Source: Flavobacteriaceae bacterium (GTDB lineage: Bacteria; Bacteroidota; Bacteroidia; Flavobacteriales; Flavobacteriaceae). From it: 64,000 bases of DNA. Below are positions 19,418 to 29,103 of the stretch, piece by piece (position 1 is the first letter of the stretch; each line of letters opens with the position of its first letter). The position numbers and the translations under genes are program-made. The notes under the pieces are model-generated. The model was not told the origin of the DNA, searched no databases, and worked only from the letters and a program-made list of their open reading frames with translations. The stretch is taken from positions 70,448-134,447 of the forward strand of contig JAKISG010000003.1 in the NCBI GenBank assembly GCA_021648755.1, in the 5' to 3' direction.

Positions 19418-19456
19418 GTTAAACCTTGAAATTTATTTTAAGTTTAAAACTTAAAT

Positions 19457-19957
19457 TTATTCTTCTTCGTTACTTGTAACTTCTTTGCTATCAGTAGTTT
19501 CTTCAGTAGTTTCAGTATCCTTAACAACCCTTGCCTCGTTTATTGCTTTTTCAGCAATTAAAGCTTTTGCTTTTGCATCTGTTTTTGCTTTTTCGAGTTT
19601 TTCTTCTTTTGTGCTAACAAGACCTGATTTTTCTTCTAGCCATGTTTTGAATTTTTCTGCAGCTTGCTCTTCGGTTAAAGCTCCTTTTCGAACACCACCT
19701 GCTAAATGATTTTTTAACATAGCACCTTTATAAGATAACAATGCTCTTGCTGTATCAGTAGGTTGTGCACCATTTTGTAGCCAACTTACTGCTTTGTCTA
19801 CATCTAAATCTATTGTTGCAGGGTTTGTGTTTGGGTTATAAGTCCCAATTTTTTCTAGTAATTTACCATCTCTTTTTGAACGTGCATCTGCTGCAACAAT
19901 CCAATAAAAGGGCTTTCCTTTTCTACCGTGTCTTTGTAATCTAATTTTTACTGGCAT
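19457..19957 (-). CDS. rpsP: 30S ribosomal protein S16
   Basis: 166 aa, longer than the 80-90 aa core. Residues 1-80 are S16 (MPVKIRLQRHGRKGKPFYWIV, LEKIGTYNPNT, WLQNGAQPTDTARALLS). The rest is a charged extension with KTWLEEKSG and a Lys/Ala-rich stretch ending in Glu/Thr repeats. This extension is usual in Bacteroidota. S16 stabilises the 30S body. It is the first gene before rimM. Confidence 0.96.
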   Translation of the reverse strand: MPVKIRLQRHGRKGKPFYWIVAADARSKRDGKLLEKIGTYNPNTNPATIDLDVDKAVSWLQNGAQPTDTARALLSYKGAMLKNHLAGGVRKGALTEEQAAEKFKTWLEEKSGLVSTKEEKLEKAKTDAKAKALIAEKAINEARVVKDTETTEETTDSKEVTSNEEE

Positions 19958-20016
19958 AATTTGTTAAATTTTAAGGTTCTCGACCTTGGTTTTTAATTTG
20001 TTAAATTTTAAGAACG

Positions 20017-20024
20017 CAAATCTA
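20017..20024 (-). promoter_or_regulatory. rpsP: -7 box of rpsP
   Basis: The minus strand reads TAGATTTG, a TAnnTTTG match, 60 bases before the rpsP ATG. Confidence 0.5.
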
Positions 20025-20075
20025 CTTCTTTTTTTATTAATAAGCCTATTTAACTATTAATATAAATTAAAGAGT

Positions 20076-20083
20076 TATATTTG
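20076..20083 (+). promoter_or_regulatory. -7 box of the 67-aa membrane protein gene
   Basis: TATATTTG lies 30 bases before the ATG at 20114, a typical distance. It is divergent to the rpsP promoter. Confidence 0.55.
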
Positions 20084-20113
20084 TTTTTTCAACAAACTAA
20101 AAATTAAATAATC

Positions 20114-20317
20114 ATGAAAAAAATTGGGTCAACAATGGCAATTGTAGGAATTATAGCAATAGTAATGAATTTTTTAGACCGTGTACCAGCAATATTAATA
20201 TGGATTTATTCTTGGGGAGAAACTACCGCTTGGGTTATTAAAATTGCTCTAGTTGTTATAGGTGCTGTATTATTTTTTGTAGGAAAAAAAGAAACTTCTA
20301 AAGAACAACAAAATTAA
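20114..20317 (+). CDS. Small two-helix membrane protein
   Basis: 67 aa. There are two hydrophobic segments (TMAIVGIIAIVMNFL and WVIKIALVVIGAVLFFVG) joined by a short loop containing IWIYSWGETTAW, with a charged C-tail KKETSKEQQN. It has its own promoter box and stands alone between divergent rpsP and the downstream lysS. Small inner-membrane proteins of this type are common in Flavobacteriia; the function is unknown. Confidence 0.7.
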   Translation: MKKIGSTMAIVGIIAIVMNFLDRVPAILIWIYSWGETTAWVIKIALVVIGAVLFFVGKKETSKEQQN

Positions 20318-20442
20318 GCTATAATAAATCTTATTGTAGATGATTAAAAAGCGTTATTAAAAAAGAAATTTTCACAAGAAAAACACAAAGATAATAGACC
20401 TAAAAAATAAATTTAAAAACAATTTACTAATCTCTAAAATTA

Positions 20443-20450
20443 TATATTTG
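20443..20450 (+). promoter_or_regulatory. lysS: -7 box of lysS
   Basis: TATATTTG lies 58 bases before the lysS ATG at 20508. A 50-base leader follows, with several GGTC/GACC repeats but no convincing riboswitch fold. Confidence 0.5.
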
Positions 20451-20507
20451 CACCAAACTTTGGTCTAAGTATGGTCTTTATGGCTTGACCTAATAAACAG
20501 ATAACAA

Positions 20508-22202
20508 ATGCAACTAACCGAACAAGAAATTGTTAGAAGGGAATCACTCCAAAAATTAAGAGATTTAGGTATAAATCCATACCCAGCAGCACAGTTCCAC
20601 ACTACTACCTCTGTCAAACAGATAATGGATAGATTCTCTAATTTTGAGGGTAAACAAGTTGTTCTTGCAGGTAGAATAATGAGTCGTAGAATTATGGGTT
20701 CTGCCTCTTTTGCAGAACTAAAAGATGGCTCTGGTAGAATGCAAATCTACTTTAATCGTGATTTGCTTTGTATTGGTGATGATAAAACAATGTATAATAC
20801 TGTTTTTAAAAAATTACTAGATTTAGGAGATATTATTGGTATAAAAGGTGAAGTTTTTAAAACTAAAGTTGGTGAAATTTCTGTTAAAGTGAGTGAATTA
20901 ACTGTTTTATCTAAATCATTACGACCTTTACCTATTGCTAAAATAGATGCAGAAGGTAAAGTTCATGACGCTTTTACAGATGCAGAATTACGATACCGAC
21001 AACGTTATGTAGATTTAATTGTAAACGATCATGTAAAAGAAACATTTATAAAACGTACAAAAATAACAAATACGATTCGTCAGTTTTTTAACGAACGTAA
21101 TTATGTAGAAGTAGAAACACCTATCTTACAACCTATCCCTGGAGGTGCAGCTGCAAGCCCTTTTGTCACACATCACAATGCGTTAAATATACCTTTATAT
21201 TTACGAATTGCTAACGAATTATACCTAAAACGTCTTATTGTTGGTGGTTTTGATGCCGTTTATGAATTTTCTAAAGATTTTAGAAACGAAGGAATGGATA
21301 GAACCCACAATCCAGAATTTACGGTAATGGAACTCTATGTTGCTTATAAAGATTATAATTGGATGATGAATATGACCGAGCAATTACTAGAAAAAATAGC
21401 ATTAGAATCTAATCAGAATACAACGGTAACTTTTGGAGAACACCAAATTAATTTTAAGGCACCTTATGCTCGTATTCCTATTTTAGAGGCCATTAAAAAG
21501 CATACCAGTTTTGACCTTAACGGAATGAATCAAAAAGAATTAATACAAGTTTGCCATAAATTAGACATTACTGCAGACCAAACTATGGGTATCGGGAAAC
21601 TAATAGATGAAATTTTTGGTGAAAAATGTGAGCACAATTACATTCAACCCACTTTTATAATTGATTACCCAAAGGAAATGAGTCCGTTATGTAAAGAACA
21701 CCGTGATGATCCAAGACTTACTGAACGCTTTGAACTTATGGTTGCTGGCAAAGAATTGGCAAATGCTTATTCAGAATTAAACGACCCAATAGACCAAAAA
21801 GAACGTTTTGAAGAACAATTAAAACTATCTGAAAAAGGCGATGACGAAGCTATGTTTATAGATCAAGATTTTGTTCGTGCTTTAGAGTATGGTATGCCTC
21901 CAACTTCTGGTATTGGTATTGGTATAGATCGTTTAACTATGTTTATGACTAATAATTCTTCAATACAAGAAGTGCTTTTTTTTCCGCAAATGCGACCAGA
22001 AAAAAAGCAAATTACAATGACTGATGAAGAAAAAAAAGTTTTTGAAATTCTTAAAAAAGAAAGTAAACTAAAATTAACTGATTTAAAAACTCAAAGTGAA
22101 TTAAGCAATAAAAAATGGGATAAAACCATAAAGAGTTTAACTAAAAATAAATTGGCAAAAGTTGAAAAAACAAATGATGATTTGTTTGTTGAGTTGCTAT
22201 AA
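20508..22202 (+). CDS. lysS: Lysyl-tRNA synthetase (class II)
   Basis: 564 aa. The N-terminal OB fold has QVVLAGRIMSRRIMGSASFAELKDG. The class II catalytic core has FIKRTKITNTIRQFF, motif 2 around FSKDFRNEGMDRTHNPEFTVME, and motif 3 PTSGIGIGIDRLTMFM. Beyond the usual ~500-aa end there is an extra ~60-aa Lys/Glu-rich tail predicted to be helical (DEEKKVFEILKKES, then NKLAKVEK). I recall a similar tail in other Bacteroidota LysS. It charges tRNA-Lys in the cytoplasm. Confidence 0.97.
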   Translation: MQLTEQEIVRRESLQKLRDLGINPYPAAQFHTTTSVKQIMDRFSNFEGKQVVLAGRIMSRRIMGSASFAELKDGSGRMQIYFNRDLLCIGDDKTMYNTVFKKLLDLGDIIGIKGEVFKTKVGEISVKVSELTVLSKSLRPLPIAKIDAEGKVHDAFTDAELRYRQRYVDLIVNDHVKETFIKRTKITNTIRQFFNERNYVEVETPILQPIPGGAAASPFVTHHNALNIPLYLRIANELYLKRLIVGGFDAVYEFSKDFRNEGMDRTHNPEFTVMELYVAYKDYNWMMNMTEQLLEKIALESNQNTTVTFGEHQINFKAPYARIPILEAIKKHTSFDLNGMNQKELIQVCHKLDITADQTMGIGKLIDEIFGEKCEHNYIQPTFIIDYPKEMSPLCKEHRDDPRLTERFELMVAGKELANAYSELNDPIDQKERFEEQLKLSEKGDDEAMFIDQDFVRALEYGMPPTSGIGIGIDRLTMFMTNNSSIQEVLFFPQMRPEKKQITMTDEEKKVFEILKKESKLKLTDLKTQSELSNKKWDKTIKSLTKNKLAKVEKTNDDLFVELL

Positions 22203-22256
22203 CTCCTTACAAACTAAAAAGGGTAGCGCTAGAGTTTTATGCTTTAAAAAATTTAC

Positions 22257-23261
22257 TTACCATCTAATAATTACACTTCCCCAAGTAAAACCAGAACCAA
22301 AAGCGGCAAGAACAACCAAATTATTTTCTTTGATTTTTTGTTGTTCCCAAGCTTCGGTTAAAGCAATAATGATAGAAGCTGCTGTAGTATTACCATATTT
22401 CATAATATTATTAAATACTTGGTCATCGCTTAAACCAAATTTGCGTTGTACAAATTGTGAGATTCGCAAATTTGCCTGATGTGGTATTAACATATCAATA
22501 TCACTAGTTTTTAGATTGTTCTTCTCTAAACCTTCTAAAATTACTTGACTAAACCTGGTAACAGCATTTTTAAATACAAACTGCCCGTCCATATAAGGAA
22601 AATAAGAAATATCTTCGCCTTTAGATGCTATTATTTCTGGAACCCAATGTTTGATGCTCGGAGATTTTACCATTAATTTTTCAGCATACTTACCTTCTGA
22701 ATGTAAATGTGATGATAAAATACCTTTAGTATTATCTTCAGTTCGAGTAAGTACACATGCACCTGCACCATCACCAAAAATTACAGAAACTCCACGTCCT
22801 CTAGTTGTTTTGTCTAATCCGTTAGAATGATATTCAGCACCAATTACCAAAATATTTTTATACATACCTGTTTTAATAAATTGATCTGCAGTTGACATAG
22901 CGTAAATAAAACCAGAACATTGATTTCGAATATCAATTGCACCAATAGTAGACATTTCTAACATATCTTGCACTTGCACTCCACATCCAGGAAAAAAATA
23001 ATCGGGACTCAATGTAGCAAATACTAAAAAATCAATATCATCTTTAGTTAAATTAGCACGTTCAATGGCAATTTTGGCTGCTTTTGCTCCCATTACAGCA
23101 GAGGTGTCCTCAGTACCTTTTTTAATCCATCTTCGCTCTTTTATACCAGTTCTCTCTTGAATCCATGCATCATTAGTGTCCATTATTTTCGAGAGGTCAG
23201 CATTAGTAACTTTATTTTCAGGCAGGTAGTAACCTAAACCTATTATTTTTGAATTATACAT
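22257..23261 (-). CDS. fabH: 3-oxoacyl-ACP synthase III family protein
   Basis: 334 aa, FabH family. The catalytic triad is visible: Cys115 in RNQCSGFIYAMS, His261 in IPHQANLRI and Asn291 in MKYGNTTAASI. The start TGIKERRWI, usual for FabH, is also present. The enzyme condenses an acyl-CoA with malonyl-ACP to begin fatty-acid synthesis. It is a single gene convergent with lysS and divergent from the porin gene. Flavobacteria often have several FabH paralogues, some for polyketide or flexirubin-like pathways, so the exact substrate is uncertain. Confidence 0.88.
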   Translation of the reverse strand: MYNSKIIGLGYYLPENKVTNADLSKIMDTNDAWIQERTGIKERRWIKKGTEDTSAVMGAKAAKIAIERANLTKDDIDFLVFATLSPDYFFPGCGVQVQDMLEMSTIGAIDIRNQCSGFIYAMSTADQFIKTGMYKNILVIGAEYHSNGLDKTTRGRGVSVIFGDGAGACVLTRTEDNTKGILSSHLHSEGKYAEKLMVKSPSIKHWVPEIIASKGEDISYFPYMDGQFVFKNAVTRFSQVILEGLEKNNLKTSDIDMLIPHQANLRISQFVQRKFGLSDDQVFNNIMKYGNTTAASIIIALTEAWEQQKIKENNLVVLAAFGSGFTWGSVIIRW

Positions 23262-23295
23262 AAAATATGTTTTTAGTTTTCTTTATTAGTTAGTT

Positions 23296-23303
23296 CAAAG
23301 ATA
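23296..23303 (-). promoter_or_regulatory. fabH: -7 box of the fabH-like gene
   Basis: The minus strand reads TATCTTTG, a TAnnTTTG match, 35 bases before the ATG at 23261. Confidence 0.6.
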
Positions 23304-23420
23304 ATAGATTTTAAACACAACTTTGCTAAAATTTAAACCTTTAATATTGAATTTATGATACGATCAAAAATTAGCAAAATTTTACCAATTAGATTTCTTC
23401 AATCTATTACCTTTGCTATT

Positions 23421-25379
23421 ATGTTTAAACAAATTTTATTTAGTTGTGCTTTTTTAACTTTAACAGTAGGGTTTTCACAAATAAGAACTATAAATAATGA
23501 TGCAGGTTTTGAAAATAGATTAACAGATAGTATACCAATTAAAGATGCTATTAAGGTAAAACTTAGTGGTAAAACAAAATTTACAGACTATAAAATTTTC
23601 TCTCATAAAAAAGACACAACGTATATAGACACTACTTTAACTATTGCGAAAGATTATGTGTTTAATTTTATACGAAAAGACGCTTTTGAATTATTAGAAT
23701 TTCAGAACCAAGGGCAGACTTTTAATAATTTAGCTTATACCTTTACAGAAACTTCCCTTTATCCTGAATTAGGAGCAAGGGCAAAACACTTTAGTCATTT
23801 TGAAGTAGAAGATATAAAATATTATGAAGTCCCAACACCAACAACCGAGTTAGCATGGCGAACGGGCTTAGAACAAGGTCAGGTTTTAGATGCTTTAATT
23901 ACATTAAACACCTCTAAAAGACAGAATATTTCATTATCATACAAAGGCTTACGTTCTCTAGGTAAATATAGAAATACATTGAGTAGTCACGGTAATATGC
24001 GTTTAACTTATAGTTATCAATCAAAAAAAGGCAACTACAACTTAAGAATACACCAAACTGCACAACAAATAATTAATGATGAAAATGGTGGTTTAACTCC
24101 TGATTCAATTATTTTTTTTGAAACTAATGATCCTGACTTTAAAGAACGAGGCAGGTTAGTAACAAATTTTATTGATGCTACAAATATTTTAAGAAGCAAC
24201 AGAAGTTATTTAGAACATGACTATGCAATTTGGAGAAGACTTGATAGTTTAAGCAATACTAAAACAAGCCTAAAAATTGGACATGTATTAAACTATGAAA
24301 CTAAACATTACGAATTTAACCAAGTTGCTCAAAATGATTTTTTTGGCAATGCTTTTGATTCTGAAATAAACGACAAAAATAAATTAAGAAAACTATACAA
24401 CCAAGTAAATGTTAGTTTGACATCTCCAGTAATTTTAGGAACTTTAAAATTACATTTAGACAATTATAATTATAATTATAGATATCAAAATTTGGTGAAT
24501 ATAAACAACCAGACTATTGCACAAAGTTTAAATGGCAATGTATCCTCATTTGGAGCAGATTGGGTTACTTATTATAAAAATATTAAAATTCATGCTAAAG
24601 CCGCTTCTACGATAACAAACGATTTAAATGCTAATTATATAAAAGCAACAGCAACTTATAAAAAAGACAGTTTATTTACTATAAATGCTTCGTTTTTAAA
24701 TAATAGTAAATCGCCTAATTTTAATTTTTTATTAAATCAAAGTACTTATCAAGCTTATAATTGGCAAAACAGCTTTAAAAATGAGTTGACTAGAACTTTA
24801 TTTTTTGAACTAAAATCAGATAAATGGATTAACGCAACTGCTCAAATTACACAACTAGATAATTATGCGTACTTTACAGATATTGATAATGATGGACAAA
24901 TAGAACCAATACAGTTTAACGGAATCGTAAATTACCTAAAAATCAAAGTATCAAAAAAAATAAAGTTTAAAAAATTTACAGTAGACAATACAGTAATGTA
25001 TCAAAACGTAACCAATGGCAAAGAAGTATTAAGAGTGCCAGACTTTGTTACTCGAAATAGTTTGTATTATTCAAGTTATGTATTTAAAAAGAAACCTATG
25101 TTTCTGCAAACAGGAATAACTTTTAAATATTTTACCAAATATTTTGCAAATGACTATAATCCGTTATTATCCGAATTTAGTGTACAAAATGATACCGAAA
25201 TAGGTAATTTTCCGTTAATAGATCTCTTTGTTAACGCTAAAATTAGACAAACTCGAATTTATTTTAAAGCAGAACATTTAAATTCTCTTTTTTCAAAAAA
25301 AAATTATTATACTGCACCAACATATCCGTACCGAGATTTTGTGATTAGGTTTGGTTTGGTTTGGAATTTCTTTATTTAA
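23421..25379 (+). CDS. Putative porin-type outer-membrane protein
   Basis: 652 aa from the ATG at 23421. The longer reading frame from 23355 would bury the signal peptide MFKQILFSCAFLTLTVGFSQ behind 22 extra residues. The body is rich in Tyr, Asn, Phe and Thr alternations (LSYKGLRSLGKYRNTLS, then GNMRLTYSYQSKKGNYNLRI) ending in FVIRFGLVWNFFI, as in outer-membrane beta-barrels of the Bacteroidota putative-porin family (Porin_10). It is probably an outer-membrane channel. It stands alone between divergent fabH and a lipoprotein gene. Confidence 0.75.
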   Translation: MFKQILFSCAFLTLTVGFSQIRTINNDAGFENRLTDSIPIKDAIKVKLSGKTKFTDYKIFSHKKDTTYIDTTLTIAKDYVFNFIRKDAFELLEFQNQGQTFNNLAYTFTETSLYPELGARAKHFSHFEVEDIKYYEVPTPTTELAWRTGLEQGQVLDALITLNTSKRQNISLSYKGLRSLGKYRNTLSSHGNMRLTYSYQSKKGNYNLRIHQTAQQIINDENGGLTPDSIIFFETNDPDFKERGRLVTNFIDATNILRSNRSYLEHDYAIWRRLDSLSNTKTSLKIGHVLNYETKHYEFNQVAQNDFFGNAFDSEINDKNKLRKLYNQVNVSLTSPVILGTLKLHLDNYNYNYRYQNLVNINNQTIAQSLNGNVSSFGADWVTYYKNIKIHAKAASTITNDLNANYIKATATYKKDSLFTINASFLNNSKSPNFNFLLNQSTYQAYNWQNSFKNELTRTLFFELKSDKWINATAQITQLDNYAYFTDIDNDGQIEPIQFNGIVNYLKIKVSKKIKFKKFTVDNTVMYQNVTNGKEVLRVPDFVTRNSLYYSSYVFKKKPMFLQTGITFKYFTKYFANDYNPLLSEFSVQNDTEIGNFPLIDLFVNAKIRQTRIYFKAEHLNSLFSKKNYYTAPTYPYRDFVIRFGLVWNFFI

Positions 25380-25464
25380 ATTTAGGGTAAAATCTTAATA
25401 AATTGTTTCTTCACAAAGTTATTAAAAATGATAGTAATCTATCTTACTATTGGTTTAAATTTTT

Positions 25465-25472
25465 TATTTTTG
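25465..25472 (+). promoter_or_regulatory. -7 box of the di-heme lipoprotein gene
   Basis: TATTTTTG is a TAnnTTTG match 21 bases before the ATG at 25493. The TTG at 25484 opens a longer frame but leaves almost no leader, which supports the ATG. Confidence 0.5.
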
Positions 25473-25492
25473 AAAAATAAAATTTGTACATT

Positions 25493-26680
25493 ATGAAAAA
25501 TATTTTTAAAATTAGCTTATTGGTACTCATCATCGCGCAATTTTCATGTAAAAATGATGATGATATTCAAATTGATATTGATACCGATGGTGATGGTATT
25601 TATGACGCTATTGAAATAGATAACGGAACAGATAAAAATGACCCCTGTGACCCTCAACAAGAAGCTGGTTATACAGACTATGATGCTACTAATGCTATTT
25701 GGTCTAATGCAAATTGTGATGATGATAGTATTTTAAATGGTGATGAAATTGCAAATGGTACTAATCCGTATATAGACAATACATCTTATGCTGTAGCAGA
25801 ATTACTTCCGAATTTATCAGAACTGAATCTTTTTAAAGGTCTAATGTCAAATATTGAGCCCATAGAGACTGTACATGTTTTTGATTTACAAACGTCTTTA
25901 TATACTGATTATGCTAAAAAGATAAGATTTATTTCTATCCCGAAAGATGAGAATATGGTTTATAATGGTGCGGGTCTTCCTATTTACCCAAACAATACTA
26001 TTCTTACAAAAACTTTTTATTATTTAAACGATGAAAGAGATGAATCATTAGGTAAAAAAATAATTGAGACAAGGGTATTAATTAAAAAAGCAGGTATTTG
26101 GGAAATTGGTAATTATATTTGGAATGATGAACAAACAGATGCTGTACGAGATGAATCAGGCACTACTTTACCGATAACTTGGATAAATAATGAAGGTATT
26201 GAGAGGTCATTTACTTATGAAGTACCAGATTATGCCGCATGTGTTAAATGTCATGAAAATAACGGGACAAGAATGCCGATTGGACCAAAAATTAGAAATA
26301 TAAATGTTGGAAATCAATTGCAACATTATATAGATTTAGGTTTATTAACAAATGCACCAGCAGTTTCTGAAATTACTAAATTACCAAACTGGGAAGATGA
26401 TGACACATATAGTCTAGAAGAAAGAGGAAGAGCCTACTTAGATGTTAATTGTGCTCATTGCCATCAAACTGGTGGTTTTTTTAATGTTAATTTTTTTGAT
26501 AGTTTTGACCTTCGGTTTGAATTACTATTTGATGATACTAATATTGCTAATGTAAAAGATAATATTAATATCAGAATGTCTTTAGACCCAAGTAGCGAAT
26601 ATGTAATGCCACAAATTGGTACTGCTATTAGACACGAAGAGGGTTATGCCCTAATGCTTGAATATGTAAATTCTTTATGA
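25493..26680 (+). CDS. Di-heme c-type lipoprotein with thrombospondin type 3-like repeats
   Basis: 395 aa. The signal ends at lipobox Cys19 (IIAQFSCKND). Two Asp-rich calcium-binding-type repeats follow (DTDGDGIYDAIEIDNGTD at 30-47 and DDDSILNGDEIANGTNP). Two covalent heme motifs occur near the end: CVKCH at 250-254 and CAHCH at 320-324. A conserved Met pair near the C-terminus (RMSL, YVMPQIG) may supply axial ligands. It is probably an outer-membrane or periplasmic anchored electron-transfer or oxidation enzyme. It resembles Bacteroidota SO2930-type di-heme lipoproteins; the substrate is unknown. Confidence 0.7.
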   Translation: MKNIFKISLLVLIIAQFSCKNDDDIQIDIDTDGDGIYDAIEIDNGTDKNDPCDPQQEAGYTDYDATNAIWSNANCDDDSILNGDEIANGTNPYIDNTSYAVAELLPNLSELNLFKGLMSNIEPIETVHVFDLQTSLYTDYAKKIRFISIPKDENMVYNGAGLPIYPNNTILTKTFYYLNDERDESLGKKIIETRVLIKKAGIWEIGNYIWNDEQTDAVRDESGTTLPITWINNEGIERSFTYEVPDYAACVKCHENNGTRMPIGPKIRNINVGNQLQHYIDLGLLTNAPAVSEITKLPNWEDDDTYSLEERGRAYLDVNCAHCHQTGGFFNVNFFDSFDLRFELLFDDTNIANVKDNINIRMSLDPSSEYVMPQIGTAIRHEEGYALMLEYVNSL

Positions 26681-26728
26681 CAATAGAAAGTAAAATTACT
26701 GAAAGACTCCCTATTAGTTGAATTTAAT

Positions 26729-27574
26729 TTAATAATCGCCTAAAGTCTCTGCGTTTTGAGCAAGACCGATTGCTAATTGCTCATCAGAAGGTGCCTTACC
26801 ATGCCAAGCATGAGTACCCATCATAAAATCAACACCATTACCCATCTTTGTATGTAATAATATACAGATTGGTTTTCCGCTACCTGTTAAAGATTTTGCT
26901 TTAGTTAATCCTTTTTTTATAGCATCTATATCGTTTCCTTCAAAAATATCTAAAACAGACCAACCAAAAGCTTCAAATTTTAACCTTAAATCTCCTAAAG
27001 GCAAGACATCATCAGTTGCGCCATCAATTTGTGCCTTATTATAATCTATTGTCGCAATTAAATTGTCAATTTTTTTTCCTGCAGCATACATTGTAGATTC
27101 CCAAATTTGACCTTCTTGTAATTCACCATCACCATGTAAAGAATACACAATACCCTTATCATTATTTAGTTTTTTTGCTTGTGCAGCGCCAATAGCCACA
27201 GACATGCCTTGACCTAATGAACCTGCAGACATTCTAATACCAGGCAAACCTTCATATGTGGTTGGGTGTCCTTGCAAGCGGGTTCCTAACTTTCTAAAAG
27301 TTGCTAATTCTTTTACTGGAAAAAACCCACTTCTAGCCAAAACACTATAAATTACGGGTGAAATATGACCATTTGATAAAAAGAAAAGATCTTCACCTTC
27401 ACCATTCATATTAAAAACTGAAGAATAATTTAAAACTTCTTGATATAATATGGTAAGAAATTCGGCACAACCTAAAGAGCCTCCTGGATGACCAGAATTT
27501 ACAGCATGTACCATCCTAATAATATCACGTCTTACTTGTGTTGTGAAATCTTTTAATTCTTGAGTTGTAGCCAT
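26729..27574 (-). CDS. Transketolase N-terminal subunit
   Basis: 281 aa from the ATG at 27574; the longer frame from 27595 has a TTTAAAAAC-rich start and no matching residues. The thiamine-diphosphate site HAVNSGHPGGSLG and GDGELQEGQIWE, with its conserved DG-N core, are clear. The sequence ends at LAQNAETLGDY, as expected for the split transketolase N half. The C-terminal half, usually the next gene, is absent here: the plus-strand di-heme gene ends 48 bases away. The partner must be elsewhere or lost. Transketolase works in the pentose-phosphate pathway. Confidence 0.9.
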   Translation of the reverse strand: MATTQELKDFTTQVRRDIIRMVHAVNSGHPGGSLGCAEFLTILYQEVLNYSSVFNMNGEGEDLFFLSNGHISPVIYSVLARSGFFPVKELATFRKLGTRLQGHPTTYEGLPGIRMSAGSLGQGMSVAIGAAQAKKLNNDKGIVYSLHGDGELQEGQIWESTMYAAGKKIDNLIATIDYNKAQIDGATDDVLPLGDLRLKFEAFGWSVLDIFEGNDIDAIKKGLTKAKSLTGSGKPICILLHTKMGNGVDFMMGTHAWHGKAPSDEQLAIGLAQNAETLGDY

Positions 27575-27665
27575 TGTAGAAATATTTAAAAACAAAAATA
27601 CAAAAGCCTAAAAGTAAAATTGATTTTTTAAAACCGATTTATAGTTAAATTATCAACAATTCTAT

Positions 27666-28976
27666 TTAATAAATATCTTTTAATTTAAATGTAAAAGTAT
27701 ATGGGTAACCGTTTCTATCAATAAGTAATTTTATTTTACTCCCATCTTTATTTGCTAATTTTTGTATTAATTGTTGTAATGTGTATTCATAAACTGGTTT
27801 TCCATTAATTTTTAATAAGATATCATTCTCTTTAAGCCCAGCAATTGCTGTTGTTGAACCTGGTCTTACCAAAGAAATAATATATGAATTTTTAAAAGTA
27901 AAATTATAGGCGTAACTAGTAATAATACCTTCCTCTTTTCTGCTAAATGTAGTTATAGCTTTTGCTTCTTTTATTAACATTCTACCATTATAAATTATTT
28001 CTAAACCGCTTTTATTATAATAAAAAGGTTTTTTAAAATTACGGTTAGATTTTAATGTAATTTTTTTATTTTTATAATCTAATGTAAGATGAAATCTTTT
28101 TAAAATTTCTGAACCAAGCGTACCATTTCTATTTAGACTTTTATTTAGAAAATAAACAGAAGATGAGTCTGGGTAAGAAACAATAAGGTTTTTAAATTTA
28201 TAATCGCCTATTTTAAATTTAGTTACTTTTGCTCTTTTGCCAAAAATATTACCACTCAAACCTTTTCCTAAAAATTCATAAGTATTTTTCTTTGAAATTT
28301 TAATTTTTTTAAGACTCTCTTCAAATAACCACAATGCTTCACCTGCACCAGAATCGATTAATAGTCTTACAGGTATTAACCCTTTATCAGAACTCACATA
28401 AGAATCAATGTAAGGTTTTCTGTTTTGAAATAATAAATCAAAATCTGTACATTTTTTACATTTTCTCTTTTTGTAATACTCAGGTTTTGTTATTTTAATA
28501 CTCTTTTTAATATAATTTATTTCTACAACAAAATCTTTTAGAAAATCTGTACCAATTAATCCATTTATATCAACACCCATTCTTGCAGAGAAATCAAATT
28601 GTTTATTTAGAATTAAATAGATTTCAAAATTTGGACAAATAATATTTTTTAATCTAAAAAGATTGTTTTTAGAATATATTGCATTAAAATAGTTGCCGTT
28701 ACCTAACCCTTTTATTTGAATTTTTTTTGTCTGATTTAACGAAATAGAATCTTTAGAGACGACATTAAATAATAAAGATTTAGAAACGCCTGTATCTAAA
28801 ATAAATGCGAGTTCTTGTCCGTTTAATTTAATAGGTAATATAATTAAGTTATTAACTAATTTAAAAGGAATTGTAACTGATTTCTTTTTGCCTATAATAT
28901 TAAAATTACTTTGTGCATTAGAAGGGTTTATTGCTATAATTAAAATAATAAAAAAAGAAAAAATAATTTTATCCAT
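27666..28976 (-). CDS. Retropepsin-like aspartyl protease with PDZ domain
   Basis: 436 aa. A signal peptide (MDKIIFSFFIILIIAINPSNA) indicates export. Two half-barrel aspartyl motifs follow: FILDTGVSKSLLF and LLIDSGAGEALWLF. The C-terminal PDZ domain has GSTTAIAGLKENDILLKING. Such proteins are exported Bacteroidota proteins of the retropepsin-like family, presumed to be single-chain proteases acting in the periplasm or at the cell surface. The targets are unknown. It is divergently transcribed from the aminotransferase gene. Confidence 0.85.
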   Translation of the reverse strand: MDKIIFSFFIILIIAINPSNAQSNFNIIGKKKSVTIPFKLVNNLIILPIKLNGQELAFILDTGVSKSLLFNVVSKDSISLNQTKKIQIKGLGNGNYFNAIYSKNNLFRLKNIICPNFEIYLILNKQFDFSARMGVDINGLIGTDFLKDFVVEINYIKKSIKITKPEYYKKRKCKKCTDFDLLFQNRKPYIDSYVSSDKGLIPVRLLIDSGAGEALWLFEESLKKIKISKKNTYEFLGKGLSGNIFGKRAKVTKFKIGDYKFKNLIVSYPDSSSVYFLNKSLNRNGTLGSEILKRFHLTLDYKNKKITLKSNRNFKKPFYYNKSGLEIIYNGRMLIKEAKAITTFSRKEEGIITSYAYNFTFKNSYIISLVRPGSTTAIAGLKENDILLKINGKPVYEYTLQQLIQKLANKDGSKIKLLIDRNGYPYTFTFKLKDIY

Positions 28977-29063
28977 ATATAGTAAATTAATAAATAATTT
29001 GTTTTAAAATTAATAAATTTTTAACATTAAAATAGAATTTAACTAACATTGTAAAATTAAATA

Positions 29064-29071
29064 TATTTTTG
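29064..29071 (+). promoter_or_regulatory. -7 box of the aminotransferase gene
   Basis: TATTTTTG is a TAnnTTTG match 33 bases before the ATG at 29104. No clean -33 element was seen. Confidence 0.45.
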
Positions 29072-29103
29072 CATTTTTGCACTCTAAATAAAGCACAAAT
29101 AAC

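Noticed and set aside
20451..20507. Riboswitch or T-box leader before lysS
   Set aside because: Only scattered GGTC/GACC 4-base pairs are visible, too weak for a recognised fold.
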